NCBI RefSeq assembly: GCF_937616625.2
Contig: NC_065574.1
Span: 25,112,501-25,176,500 of the forward strand
Direction: 5' to 3'
Origin: Mercurialis annua
Lineage: Eukaryota; Streptophyta; Magnoliopsida; Malpighiales; Euphorbiaceae
Length of the DNA: 64,000 nt
Notes under the pieces: generated by a model
Told to the model about the DNA's origin: nothing
Databases searched by the model: none
The model's input: the letters and a program-made list of their open reading frames with translations, nothing else
Translations under genes and position numbers: made by a program
Shown here: positions 21,539-33,686 of the stretch, one piece after another
Numbering within the stretch: position 1 is the stretch's first letter
How the letters are laid out: every line of letters begins with the position of its first letter

Positions 21539-21796
21539 AATAAAAAGAATTATTAGATGAAAGAATCACTGTCAAAAATGGACATGCAATAAAAGAGAAA
21601 AAAAAAAAGAAAAAAGGAGAGCTAGTTGACTGACAAAAGAAATTAAAACTAATTTAAAATATATATATATTTTTATAACATATTAATATATGGAACTATA
21701 AACTCTTACATGATATATAAAATTTTATTGGCAGAAAGTCGTAAATAATAATATAAAAATATAATATTAATTATACAATAAAAATTAAATAAAAAT

Positions 21797-21821
21797 CGTG
21801 CAACGCACGGGCTAACGCTAG
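21797..21821 (+). other. Helitron 3' terminal hairpin and CTAG end
   Basis: Stem cgtgc/gcacg with loop aac, then ggctaacg, then ctag. This is the layout of plant Helitron 3' ends. The following T is consistent with insertion between A and T. Confidence 0.75.
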
Positions 21822-22510
21822 TATTTATATATAGTATTGATATAATAATTCCAGAAACACTATTTGTTTTATGAATATAACAAATAAAAACTAACAGCCA
21901 ACAAAACTAAAAGAAAACCAAACCAGATTGATGTGAGCCATCAATATCTTCTCTCGAATTCACTTTGTCCATCTTCCAGAAACACTAATAGCTTACAATT
22001 TGAGAATTACGTGTAATAGTGTTTCAATTCAAATTTTAGACTTGAACAATATAACCATTATTCAAAACACTATGAGTTTAAGTCTAATTCCACCATTTAA
22101 TATTGACATGTCATGATGATTACGATTTGTGGCATTCTATTAGTTATAGATATAACATTTTTATTTCTATTTTAAATTGTCAATATAAATTATACCCTTA
22201 ATGGAGCTCAGAATAATGTATATTCTTATATCCACTTTAATGTTTTTTTAATAGAAAATAGTTTGATGTTGTGATGTATCAAAACATGAAAGTGATGATT
22301 GATTGTACTATGTTTTAAAATCCATATTTTATTTAAAAATTAAGCTAAAAATGCGATTTAATTTCTAACCCTTAAATTAAAGAGTCAAACATGTTAATTT
22401 ATAGAGTTTGGTTATATATTACGAGTCCAATAAGCTTTTATCATACAAATTTAAATTTTCACTTTACTTTTTTTAATATCTCATTAATGATACTAAATTG
22501 ACTATTAAAT
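21822..22510. repeat. Block Y, second part, copy B
   Basis: Inverted match to 42890-43452 plus 47076-47400. Shared landmarks include ccagattgatgtgagcc/cccacatcaatctgg, the flank around gacatgtcaatatta, and the segment with atgttttgatacatcac. The copy here has no CACTA insertion. No gene seen. Confidence 0.8.
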
Positions 22511-22843
22511 AATATAATTTTCAACATATAATTTTTTTAAATAAAATAAAAGTGAAAAATATTTAATATTTATAAAAAATAAAGAGTTATAAATTTAAAA
22601 GCTTATTAAATTAAAATATATTTTGCTATCGAAAACTATATGCTGTTTACCTATATATCATATATTAAAATCTTTATCAATTTGGTCCAGAATATATACC
22701 AAATTACCAGTTGTCCCAAATTATCCACTTATCAGTTAAAAGTTCTCATTGATCTTATGAAAATTGGAAAGAAAATAAAAGACGAAGGCAGTAAAAATTC
22801 CACAAACTGAAGCAAAATAATGAAAACAAATATAGTAAATCCT

Positions 22844-23321
22844 TCAGTTGTTTGCTCCAATTAGAAAATTCAAATTTCATAAGAGTAATTAAAGTAATTT
22901 TATACACCTCTTTGCATGATTCGGTTGCAGAATGGGCAGCATTGCAAGCCTTGTCCATCACTTGGTTTCCCTTCTCCTAAAATTAAAATAATATCTAAGT
23001 TTTAGCTCGATCACAATGTAATTATCTACACAATACGGAAATAAAAACGTAAAACATGATGAAACATCAATTTTATAAGAATAAATTAGAATATAGAGTT
23101 TGAAGTTTCATAAGTGTTTTTACTTTAGAAACAAGAACATGACACCGAAAAAATTTCCGTGCATTGTAGAAAATTATTAAATTATAGAACTGTAATATCT
23201 CGATTTCGATTGCATAAATGAATTAAACAACTATTCAGTATGATGTTAAATTATAAATAGTAACCTGAGTTTGGCCCGTAGTCTGTCCAGCTTGTAAGCT
23301 AGCATCCTGAGATGGATCAAT
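22844..23321 (-). pseudogene. KIN1/KIN2-like pseudogene, copy B
   Basis: Exon 1 remnant 23321-23265, exon 2 remnant 22976-22908, both with intact GT/AG neighbours and the lengths of the intact genes (57 and 69 nt). The start codon is changed: the position of ATG now reads ATT. Exon 3 is almost gone. Only the last four codons and the stop (22844-22858, ending in ANN) remain, and the acceptor is deleted. Residue changes are frequent in the remaining part (for example DKACNAAHSATESCKE). The 5' flank is still similar to the other copies up to about 23720, so the loss followed duplication of the whole gene. Confidence 0.85.
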
Positions 23322-24094
23322 TTTTGTTAAACAATTTTAGACTTTTCCTCAAATATTTGAACTTGAAAATTGATTTTTCTACTGATGATGAAAATGCCAC
23401 TATTATGTGGAATTTATAGTTTTCAATATCCTATCCATTTTTTGACACATGTACTATAGATTTAGGCATGTCCATCGAATTATTGCCTTGGAACAGGACA
23501 ATTTCTTACCGATTCTAAGTTTAGTTAGCATTTTACAGAATTTATAGGCTTTGACATGTTTTCATGTACCCTTACTGCTTCGATTTTTGATATTTGGCCT
23601 TTGTACATTAGAAAAAAAATACACGTATGCATATAATAGGTTAATATAAAAGTTAAGGAGTGATTTCAACCAAACGTAAACATTCAGGGGTATAAATATA
23701 CCATTTTACTATGACTATTGAGATATTTAGCCAGGTTGCAGGTTTAAAAATTGTGATTTTGCAGTTAGCAAACCAAGAACAAATGTTGATATGTTGGAAT
23801 TTTTAATAAACCAAACTTAATTGGAATAGGGTACATATCCTAAGGTTATATTTGAAGATGGAAATACTTTAAAGAATAATATAATGGAGTTTCTATTGAT
23901 AAAGACAAATAAATACAACATATAATAGACAATTTTTAAAAGATACATATAGAACATACTATAAAGATATTTTTAAAAAAATAAATAGTGGAGCTTTATA
24001 TTAATAATAACTAATGTGTACAGCTAGAATTGACGAAATCACTACACAAAGTACCAATAAGGATTTTTTTTTCTTCAAGGCCTAATAAACTGAG
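23322..24094. other. Decayed promoter of KIN copy B and AT-rich flank
   Basis: To about 23720 the sequence mirrors the KIN promoters: a TATA-like ctataaatt on the minus strand near 23410 and CATGTG in place of the G-box near 23448. Beyond that no element or gene is seen up to the Pack-MULE at 24104. Confidence 0.6.
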
Positions 24095-24428
24095 TTATAA
24101 ACGGGGTTTTTTACACAAATCCCCTAAAACATGTCCTATCTATTGTTTATACCTCAGCATTTTAGTTTTGGCAATAATCACTCAAAAAAATAAAAAAGTT
24201 TCTACAAATCCCTCATAACCCAAATAACCTAATTTTATATTAAAATATGACAACTTTAACCTTTGATTAGATCTGTTAATATCTTATGCAAAATTTGGGT
24301 CTCCAGCAACAGCTAAGTTGAAACCCAACGGCATCCGGCGAGATCTGGCGACGATTCTAAGCTAAAAAAAATAGAGAATACGGCCAAACCACCATTTTCT
24401 TCATCTTCTTCCCTCCAAAGCTAAAAAA

Positions 24429-25020
24429 ATGGAGAAAAACACAGTCTGGCCATTAATTGCAATAATCATATGCTCATTCACCGCAATTCGCGCTTACAAG
24501 AGAAAATCACTCAACTTACCCGGCGCCGTCGCCGGCTTTCTTGTTGCTCCATTCATTTCGGCGTTAGTTACAGGTATTTACTCTATTTCTATTTCATTTT
24601 CTCCTCTTCTTGTATAGATTAATAATCATTATCCTTATAATTATTTAATTACAGGTTTGAAGGTATGATCCTTGCATTTTTTTTCTCACATCATTCAAAC
24701 TTACGAAGGTCGGAAAAGAAAGGAAGAGATGAATTGATGTTGATTTCAAAGAAGGTTGTCATTAGTAATCACTTTCTCTTAATTGATAATGGAAATGCTA
24801 TAAAACTGATACGATCTTGATTTGTGTAAGGATACAAGTGTTGTTCAACGTTGGAATAGCTACGGTTTTGACTTTGGCAATTTGAAAATTGAATTGTGAA
24901 GAGTATTGTTTGAATTCGAAAGAATCAAGAGTGGTTACAGCTCTAATTGGTGCTATTATTGGTCACTATTCTTGCACTAATAGAGATACTTGGTCTTCAA
25001 AACTTGGGTTCTTCGTAATG
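24429..25020 (+). pseudogene. DUF92/TMEM19-family (PGR-like) gene fragment
   Basis: The first exon encodes MEKNTVWPLIAIIICSFTAI, then RAYKRKSLNLPGAVAGFLVA, closely like the N-terminus of plant DUF92 integral membrane proteins (PGR and relatives; a more distant member, VTE6, is the phytyl-phosphate kinase). Donor gtattt follows near 24575. After an intron-like gap come remnants of later exons: FEGMILAFFFS near 24655-24690, VLFNVGIATVL near 24838-24870, and TALIGAIIGHYSCTNRDTWS near 24935-24995. Stops and frame changes separate the parts. Retained intron positions point to capture from genomic DNA. The 3' half of the gene is missing. Family from memory, no search run. Confidence 0.7.
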
Positions 25021-25279
25021 TTATTCCCACACATTACAAACGGTTGTTTATTGAAAGACTCATAATATTTTAATTAATTTTAAAAAAATAGTGAGAATCA
25101 TATTTATTAAGCCAATTGTTTATTGATTTGAATGTTTGCAAGAACTGATACTTTTGCTTAGATGTACTTTTGCTTATTGTTAGATTGTTCTTTAAAATTA
25201 ATTTTTTAACATATGTTTTGTAATGTGAAGAATTGCAGCAATATGCATAAGAAAAAATAGTCCAGTATATATTACTATT

Positions 25280-26290
25280 TCAGGTTCACATACAGTTCAC
25301 ATCAGGTTGCTTTTCAGTTTTATAGATTAATTACATTTCACTTAAAAGCAGTTATAATAGACTATATCTCCAAAAAAATTCAATATAGAGTATCAGATAA
25401 GATTGTAAAAAATAATAAGACAAAATTTATTAAAAATTAAAAGAAGTTAATTTAGTTGATATAGGTTCATATCAGGTTCACATTAGGTTGATTTTTGGTT
25501 CTATATACTATCAAATATATTTCATTTAAAAGAGATTCAATTTGTATATTACACCAAATCTAAAAAATTCTCTTAATATAAAATTTCAGTTAAGATTGTA
25601 AAGAGAAGTAAGACAAATTTTATTAAAAATTGAATTAAGATAGTTCAGTTAATATAGATTCATAACAGGTTCACATAAGGTTCATATCAGGTTGATTTTC
25701 GGTTTTATAGAATGTCAAATACATTTCACTTAAAAGGGATATTTAATTTGTAATTACATAAATCTCAAAATTCTCTCAATATAAAATGTCAGTTAAATTT
25801 GTAAAGAAAAGTAAGAATTTTTTTATTAAAAATTAAATTAAGTTAGTTCAGTTGATATAGATTCACATCAGGTTGATATTCGGTTTATAGTCTGTCAAAT
25901 ATATTTCACTTAAAATAGATATTCAATTAAATATTGAAATTCTCTCTATATAAAATGTCATTTAAAATTATAAAAGCAGCAAGACAATTAAAAATTGAAT
26001 TAAAATAGTCCAGTTGATATAGGTTCACATCAGGTTAATTTTAGGTTTTATAGTCTATCAAATACCTTATACTTAAAAGAGATATTTAATTAGTATATTA
26101 CACTAAATATTAAAATTCTCTTTATATACAATGTCATTTAAAATTGTAAAAAGCAGTAAGCCATATTTTATTATAAATTGAATTAAAGTAGTTCAACTGA
26201 TATAGGTTCATATCCGGTTCACATCAGGTAGATTTATGGTTTTATAGACTGTCAAATACACTTAAACTGAAATATTTATAACATGTTTTG
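25280..26290. repeat. Tandem repeat inside the Pack-MULE, six units of 160-205 bp
   Basis: The landmark ttcacatcaggttgattttc-like sequence followed by ggttttatag occurs near 25298, 25481, 25686, 25864, 26027 and 26220. The rest of each unit (caaatacatttcacttaaaa, attctctcaatataaaatgt, attttattaaaaattga) is also repeated, with point changes and small indels. The units are AT-rich and noncoding. Confidence 0.85.
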
Positions 26291-26824
26291 TTGGATTCAC
26301 TATAAAATGCAGAAACATATAAATTTACTGCAAAAATTATAGCAATCATTAGTCTCCAAAATAACCACTAATTTAACAACAATTTATTATAGCAACAATA
26401 ATAATATGCTTTTCAGCAACTCCAACTCCAACTGTAAGAACAAAGTTCTATTTTACAATGTACCAACTAATGCTAAAAATGAAAATATTTACAATTTTAT
26501 AATAGCTCTTAGAATATACTGTTGTCTTCATTTAATATGGTTGCATAAGTTGGGTCACCTAATCAATCTTTTATCCAAACAATACAAAATATGGAATTTT
26601 GACAACAGCCCCAAGTGTTCTTTAACTAGCAGAATGCACATGGTTGACAGTAGGATGGCCATTAACATTAATAAAATGATCATGAGCAGCAACAGGACGA
26701 CCAAAAACAATATCAGAATGAACATAAACAACAACAAGGTGACCGGAGATAGCAATGCGATGAGCAAGAACAGCAGTAAAGTAACCAAAAACAACATCAT
26801 AATGACAAAAAAAACAGAATAAAA

Positions 26825-27040
26825 CTTTGAGTTCACGGTAGGAGGATCCGAATGTGCAGTCTGAGAATTTGAATTTTCAACTACAGCTAGACCATTCCCC
26901 ACATCAGCTATACCAGATTTATCTGTAGTGGAAAGGTTCGTGCATTTGTCATCGTCAAGACTATCAAGAAAAGCTTCCTTGGGAAAATCATCAAGCCAAA
27001 TTGAAGAACATAACCGATGAACAGTTTTTGCTTATAAGCA
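26825..27040 (-). pseudogene. Unrecognised exon-like fragment in the Pack-MULE
   Basis: A minus-strand open frame of about 70 codons with normal protein composition: IWLDDFPKEAFLDSLDDD, CTNLSTTDKSGIADVGNGL, ENSNSQTAHSDPPTVNSK. It is followed by a low-complexity hydrophobic run that looks like translated AT-rich DNA. Base composition differs from the surrounding AT-rich sequence, so it is probably a captured gene piece. No family recognised. Confidence 0.4.
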
Positions 27041-27409
27041 AGATATTCTTCATACATGACTTAAATTTTCATATCCAATAAATTATATAATTAAATGAAA
27101 AAACATGAATTCTATATACTCTTTTGAATCACTTCCTGAACATCACTTGTTTAAATCAAACACTACCAACAGATATAATCAACTCATTATACACTTTTGA
27201 ATCATTATTAAGCATCTTTATTCAGCATAATAACTCAAAATAGGATGTCGTCAATATGCTCAACACCGGCGGAGCTATCCGGTGGCTGACCTACAATGGA
27301 ATAATAATTACTCGGTCAAATTTGAAACTAAAAAGGGAGGAACTAAATTTTTTTACTGGAAAAGCCAAAAGGTTGCAAATCAATGGAGAATAATCTGGGT
27401 TTGAGTATG

Positions 27410-27610
27410 AAGAGGGTAATGATGGTGGTTGTTTAAATTCTATGGTCGACTACTTATCGCTCCTCTAGCATCTGGACTAGATAAATACCCATCTATCGTC
27501 CACCGTCGGACCATTGCCGGTCTCTGTTCGGACCATCATCTCCACCCGCCCACCTCCAGCCACCGACGATTTCTAAAGGCTAATCACTGCATTCTAACTT
27601 CTAAACTCTA
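27410..27610. other. GC-richer segment near the right end of the Pack-MULE
   Basis: Higher GC than its surroundings (for example caccgtcggaccattgccgg, cacccgcccacctccagcc). It may be captured genic or 5'-UTR sequence. Open frames are short and not called. Confidence 0.35.
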
Positions 27611-28255
27611 ATATCTAAGATAGGGGTAAATTAGGAATAAAATTAAATGAGGTAGACAATGTAAACAGCTTTTTAAAAAAGAGAGATTTCTGCATAAAAT
27701 TATTTTCTGAGTCACTAATATAAACTTTTCAATTTTTGGGTGATTTGGTGTAATTTTCTCTTATAAACGCTCTCCTTCTATGGCTCCTTCTTAGGTCACC
27801 ATGTAGATCTTCATTGCTTGTCTGACCTGTTTCATGTAAATTTTTAGAGATTATCATAATCAACTACTTACTGAGTGAACATGGCTGAGGTTCAAAGATT
27901 CAAATTCAAAGTGAATTAACATGTCAATTTTTCGTCTTGCATCTGGCAAGTTGTTGTCATGCATCTGGCAAGTTGTGGTTCGCTTCATTAATTAGCTCTT
28001 GATTATCTTTTTTGGTGTTTTGTGTGGGTTAGTAGTGGAAGGAGATTCTCTGTTGGCCAATCAATTTTATCCTACTCTTGTCTTTACTTGTGTTTTGTGT
28101 TCTAAGTGGTAGTGGAGGACACTTATTCATCCAATCATTTTTCTATTTTTCCATGCAAAAACTATCAAACTGAATTCTTTTTCTGGTTTCTTTTATTTCT
28201 TTTTTCCTTTCCACTTTACATTTTTCCTTTCTGGTTCCTCTTTGTGAGCGTCTTT

Positions 28256-29373
28256 ATGAGTTTCAATCTGGACTTAAATACCCGGCTAGCTGTCTTAGAT
28301 GAGGAGGAAGACGGCCTCGATTATTCTGAAGAGGCTAACGAAGGAGGTTTGAAGTCACATAGATAGTTGGTTGGAATATTTCTCACTGAAAAAACTATAA
28401 ATTTGTTGTCTATGAGGCAGATAATGGCATCGTTTTGGAAACCGGTTCGTCGGGTGAAAGTATCGGAATTGAAACATAATCTCTTCTTGTTTCAGTTTTA
28501 TCATGAAATGAATTTTTCTAGAGTGGTGGAGGAAGGGCCGTGGACATTTGAATACCATTTGTTCTTCTGTAGAGAAGATAAGAACGGTAAAATTGTCGAA
28601 GATGTGGAGTTATGGAATGCTGAATTTTGGGTTCATGTTTTAGATATTCCTCTGGGTTTTGCTTCGGAGAAATTAGCATGCCATGACAGTCCATCTAGGG
28701 TTCAGAAGGGACATGACGATGCTGATGTGGAGGCCATATATGGAAAGATTTCTGGAAATTTTAATATCAACAAATCAAATTTGATTTTTGAATTTGGAAA
28801 ATCTGCAAATCAGGAGCTAATTTTTAGAAGTGGGAATGGAAAGAATAAAGATTTCTAGCAATCAACAGATCCCGACATCTAAGGGATTTGAGGAATCTGT
28901 TTTGTCAAAGGCTAATGAAGTGGTGGAGGATTTTTGGATTTGGAAATTGGGCTTAATTTTCATCCAATTAATATGTTTACTGAGCCTAGTAGTAACAGTC
29001 CGGTGTGACCTGAATTTTAGGCCCGCCCACAACAATGTTTTGCTTGTTTTAGAGTTGCCGTTGTATGGCCAACTCACGGGTAATTTGTTTCTTGAAAGAG
29101 TTAGTCAATCGAATGCGCTCGATGTCATTTTCGATATTTAGAATCGTGCTCGAGAGTAGTTGGATTTGTTAATTCCGGATTGCATTGAGTTAGCGAAGCA
29201 GTTTCTTAATTTTTGTTTTTTGTTTGTAAGATGATCTGCGAATCAGGCTGCACATGTGTGTCTGTTCCATGTCAGGTTATCAGGAATTGTTTAACCATTT
29301 TTCTGAATTTCTTACAACTGTTATCGCTGCCGATTTGAGTTAATATATGATCTTTTTCTCGTCAAAAAAAAAC
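28256..29373 (+). mobile_element. L1-type LINE relic (ORF1 fragment, RNase H tail, poly-A)
   Basis: From ATG at 28256 the frame encodes MSFNLDLNTRLAVLDEEEDG, meets a TAG at 28364-28366, and continues with a DUF4283-like domain: GIFLTEKTINLLSMRQIMAS, NLFLFQFYHEMNFSRVVEEG, PWTFEYHLFF. DUF4283 is typical of ORF1 in plant L1 LINEs. Near 29230-29260 RSANQAAHVC with a stop matches the end of the RNase H domain of LINE ORF2. The element ends in tttttctcgtc plus A9, the usual 3' end. Most of ORF2 including the reverse transcriptase is deleted. I could not identify a target duplication. Confidence 0.75.
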
Positions 29374-31591
29374 CAATGAGTACAGCTTGTAATAAACAAA
29401 TAAATTGAGATCTTAATATAAAGTTACTTAAGTTTACTTCATTTACATACTTTTTCAATTTGTAGCTATATGTGCTGATTATTCTTTGTTTGATTGTAAT
29501 AAAAAATTAGAGCAAATAACTTTGGGACCTAGGCATATAACATAGTTTATAGTTTAATATCTCTTATTTTAAAATTCTACCCCTTTATTTTTAATTCTGT
29601 TAACGAATATAAATTTTTGTGAATGTTTTTCCGTTAAATTACAATGTCAAAGAACAAAAATTTGTCAAATCTTAAATGAAATTTTTTTTAACTAAAAATA
29701 CACTTAAATCATATTAAAATTTAATCAAAATTCAGAAATCGACTGACTCTTCTCCCTCACTTTTTATTTTTTCCTCCGAGAACCACCTCTACCACCATCG
29801 TCTCCAAGTCTGTCACTTGCCACCACCTTCCTGTCTAAAACCACTAAATCCATCATCGTCTCAAACGAATCCTTCGTGTGAGTTCGTCTCATCATCTCAA
29901 AGTGTCACGACCCAAAATATTGAGCCGCAACCAGCTCTAGGGAACGGGAGTGGTAGCTCCGGAACCCATAGCAAGCCTCAAACCACTATTATTTTTCGCA
30001 AATAATAAACAAATAACACAACACAATAGAAGCAAATATACATAACATATATACACAAATATTTACACTAACTGTTCTGTTAACCTCGCGGGCTCTAGTT
30101 ACCGTACCCTGTACGAACTGGCCTCGCGGTACTATATACAAAAGTTAGTGTAATAGAACATGTCACCGGCATCTAGAGCCATGAACAGAACATACTACCT
30201 GTAGCCTATCAAATACATATAAACAGGACAGCAAGTACTATATATACTCAAAATGTACTGCTGTCTAGGCTACGACTCTGTCAACGCGGGACCACTACTG
30301 CAGCACTCACAGAACTCAGAGGACAATACATACATAGCTGACTTTTGGACTTCAAAATTGGCTTCTAGCTAAGTCCACATACTAAGCATCTGAAAAGACA
30401 TCAAAGGTGAGGGGTCATTATTTGAGAAAATACTGAGTGCGTTTGCATTTACTAACGGTATTATTATAAAAATATAGCATCACATTTCAAGAAAACAATA
30501 ATATAAAATAATACATATAAACAGGTATTTGATCCATTCGAAACTGATATCCTAGCATGCGACACAACTTTCGAATAATCAAGTCATACTGATCCAAATG
30601 GTCCGACCCGGAAGTGTTCAAACTCTACCTCGTCGATCGCGACCTATCTCTTAATCTCAAAGTGTGAGTCCAACTCACTAGATACGGGGCTCATTGTAAT
30701 ATCCCGTGTTTTTCCGTCATGGTTTTGTTGTGTTTCCGACTTAGTTTCGGATTGTTAATGGTGGACTTAGCAAGTGTAACACTTTGTTTGCGGTTTGAGT
30801 TTTATCTTGTATATGTCGCATGTTTTAGCATATCTTAATTTTGTTTCAAAGTATATTTGGGTCAATTTTGTTCAATGGCATGCTTACGTGATTTATGGGT
30901 TGTAAAAATCGTAATAGTTTTGGTTTTAATTTTCGTTGTATAATTTGCTTACCTGTTGGACTAAGTTAATTGTTTTGTTTCATCTATTCGTGCGAAGTAG
31001 CACGCGGGATGATTCATTTCATGTGGTTATGGTAATTACCTGATTTTTAGTTTGATTGTGAGTCGAACTTTTGTTCAGACCCTGTTTTGATATAGTATCA
31101 ATTGGGGATAAGCTGGGTTTGTTATATTGTTGTTGGATCGAAATCTTTGGGTTTCGATATCGAGGAATATGAGGGAAATATTCCCTTGGATTGGTTGATG
31201 ATTTCTGATTATCCTAGGATAGATATTGGAAACTCTGAACTGAGAAGATAGATCAGTGTATTAATACACTAGTGTTTCCATCAAGTCTGATGATGCGATG
31301 CGGGAGCTGGCGTTAAGTTGTGTAGGAACAAATTGATGTGTTATTTCTTTGGGAATAAGCTCAGTATAAATTGAGGTTAGTGGGATATCTTATATGATAG
31401 AGTTGTAATGAAGTTATTAGGATGAGTTGTCATATAGCATCGAGTGTTGCTAGGTTGCAAGTAAGGAGTTTGAGAAATATTTTGAGGTTATCGAGTGCAC
31501 ATCTCACAGAGTGTAACGTCTAGCAAATATTTTATTGAGAAGTTGATTTCAAAGGTTGAATTGTTAAAATATTTGAAATATTTTCAACACG

Positions 31592-31795
31592 TAATTGTGC
31601 CCAGACATATCATGAACATGCATTTTGAATGTCCCGATTAGGTTTGCATTGAACATTGAGTATGTTCACTAAATAAAAGATAAATTAATAATTGATACAC
31701 GCATAATAGTACATGCATCACGTGCATAGAAATGATTAGGGTTGGATGCAACTCTTTGGGGATGAGAGCTATCATCACCCTGGTGCACAATTATG
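31592..31795 (+). other. Conserved stem-forming noncoding block (element at 30695-37113)
   Basis: Outer pairing taattgtgcccag (31592-) with ctggtgcacaatta (to 31793), and an inner hairpin GATGA-gagcta-TCATC at 31761-31776 preceded by gcaactctttgg. The same arrangement occurs at 51426-51597 and 61370-61575. Confidence 0.6.
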
Positions 31796-33640
31796 AAAAA
31801 CGCATTTTATCAATAAAGTGTTTTGAGAATGATGTTTTGAAACGAGCTTGCGAGTCACATTATGATAAATGTATTTATAAAGTTGTCGGATTTCAAATGA
31901 TTTTGAAACTGTTAGCGAGAGGTAGCTAGACGAATACTCTGTGATGATGGTGGTAAATTTTGGGCGATTACGTGGTAATGGATTAGTCTGAATTGTTAGG
32001 ATCGCGTGTTTCATGGAACGTAAAATTGAATTTGAGGTTACGCTCGAGACATAGTTGTGCTAAGTGTGGCGTATGGTTAGATTTAGATAGGATGTTTTCG
32101 TGATAATTTCCTATTAGTGATTTAAGGATTAGTGGATTAAGGATATTGGTTATGCTCATGTGTGTGTATACACTACGTTTTTAAAAGAAACTCTATCTTT
32201 TCAGATTTGAATTGTCCAAGTATTTTAGTGTATTGATATAAAGGTGTTTCACAAACAAGAGATTTGCATTGCTAAATTTACCCTTCTGTGGAAAGGAAGA
32301 TATTTTTGTCCAATTTGATTCAAAAGGAATAATGAATTTTTCGGTTGAACGATTCTTCAAATATGTTTGAGAAATTTTTGAAGCGACTTAAATTTTGGAT
32401 GTTTGAAACATCAATGTGCATTTTGAATACGAGGAATCTTGCCACAATTTGACTTTTACGAGAAAAGTATAAACTATTTAAGAGTGATTTAACAAGTTTG
32501 AATTAAAGAGAACATAAATTTTGTCAGTTGAATTGTTTTATAGATTTGCAAATGTATTGGAAAGTAAGAGGAAATTTCAGATTTAAAATGAGAATATTTT
32601 ATAAAAAATTTCAAGGGTTTGCAAAACCGATGGTTTTTCAACGGTAAAGGTATTTTGAGTTCGAATGAAAAAGGAGGTGTAAGACGTAGAGTCTTTTAAA
32701 CAGGGTGGAAAATTTTGTATATATTTTGTATTAAAATATATTATACCCACATGGGATTGGTTTTGAGCATAACTAACAATCAGGTCGTGGTAATTTGATC
32801 GTGGTGATCATTCGTTGTATACGTGGCAATAGTTAATTGATGGAATAATTTGGTCGACTTAATCTGGATATATGAGTTAGCAAATTCGAGAATCGGGAAT
32901 CGCGGTTAATAGGTTTCAACAACCATTAGTTGATTGATGGTGTTATTTTAATGTTTAAATATCGTTCGGGTAAGTGGTTGAACCCTTGGTGTGGGCGATA
33001 AAATTTTTGAGTTGTGAGATTTAGTCGATGTCCAGTTTAGTTGTGGCGTTATTCTCTGAATGATTGGAAGAATCATTATGATTGATATTGGGTATCAAAG
33101 ATCTAGAGACTTTTTGTGTCATGAGAGAAATTCGCTTTCTTTGAATTGCGATATTTTTGTGTTTTATGATTCACAAGATAATGGTATTATCGAGTTGGTA
33201 CTAATCGTTAGGATTAGATTATTATTAATGTTTGTTCTGGAACCGAAATATTATCTGAGTTTATTGGGTTTTGTTATCGATAATTTAAATGTAGAGATGC
33301 TATAAGTGGAAGTAAGTAAGTGTTTTAGAACGATAGATTTTATCAGCTATGTTTGCAGTATCTTTATTTTGTTTGAGGTAAAAGCGTTTGGAATTGTAGA
33401 ACTTTAGTCGAGCTAAGGGCTTGATCTTTATTTTGATAATTGAGGATTTTATAATTTTTAATATGCGAGATGGTTTTTGGAACCACTCCGGTAAAGCGTA
33501 TTTGTGACTATCAGTTAGGAAATTTTGGATTATTCAATTGTGTTGATCGATTTAATCTTTAGAGCAACGAGTTATCGGAATCAGAAAAATTTGCGCATTT
33601 GTGTGTCGTGACCGTTATAGTGCGAATTAGTTCAGTTTGA

Positions 33641-33686
33641 AATTCGAGGTCGAATTTTTTCTTAGGTTGGGGAGAATGTAATACCC
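33641..33686 (+). other. First of two polypurine-tract / LTR-start sequences
   Basis: aattcgaggtcgaatttttt, then gttggggagaa, then tgtaatacccc at 33677. This has the form of a PPT followed by an LTR start, but it lies 567 bp before the real 3' LTR. It looks like the fossil end of an earlier or recombined element. Confidence 0.6.

Larger units (their letters stand above)
6037..21821 (+). mobile_element. Helitron-like element carrying nested transposons
   Basis: The right end has a short hairpin, cgtgc-aac-gcacg, at 21797-21809, followed by CTAG at 21818-21821. This is the classical Helitron 3' end. The left end, tttactatatatatataaag followed by cagg, resembles Helitron 5' ends, although the canonical first bases TC read TT. 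Joining the flanks gives a continuous segment (tatagttatagata with tatttatatatag) that matches the inverted copy of this region near 47370-47400, which lacks the insertion. No Rep/helicase ORF is present, so it is non-autonomous. An LTR fragment, MITEs, a SINE and a Tat element lie inside. Assigning both ends to one element is inference. Confidence 0.55.
24104..27762. mobile_element. Pack-MULE-like element carrying host gene fragments
   Basis: Termini are related inverted repeats: left gggttttttacacaaatccc, right (reverse complement) gagaaaattacaccaaatca. Similarity extends inward with caaaaa and agaaatc-type blocks. The flanks carry a perfect 9-bp duplication, ttataaacg, at 24095-24103 and 27763-27771, the size typical of Mutator-like elements. 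No MURA-type transposase is visible. Inside are a fragment of a DUF92/TMEM19 family gene with its exon-intron structure, a tandem array, a minus-strand exon-like fragment (26825-27040) and a GC-richer segment (27410-27600). This fits the definition of a Pack-MULE. A related terminus lies at 63818. Confidence 0.8.

Noticed and set aside
26406..26902. Asn/Lys/Met-rich plus-strand frame and hydrophobic minus-strand frame
   Set aside because: Both are low-complexity translations of the same AT-rich repeat-like stretch; only the part at 26825-27040 has normal protein composition.
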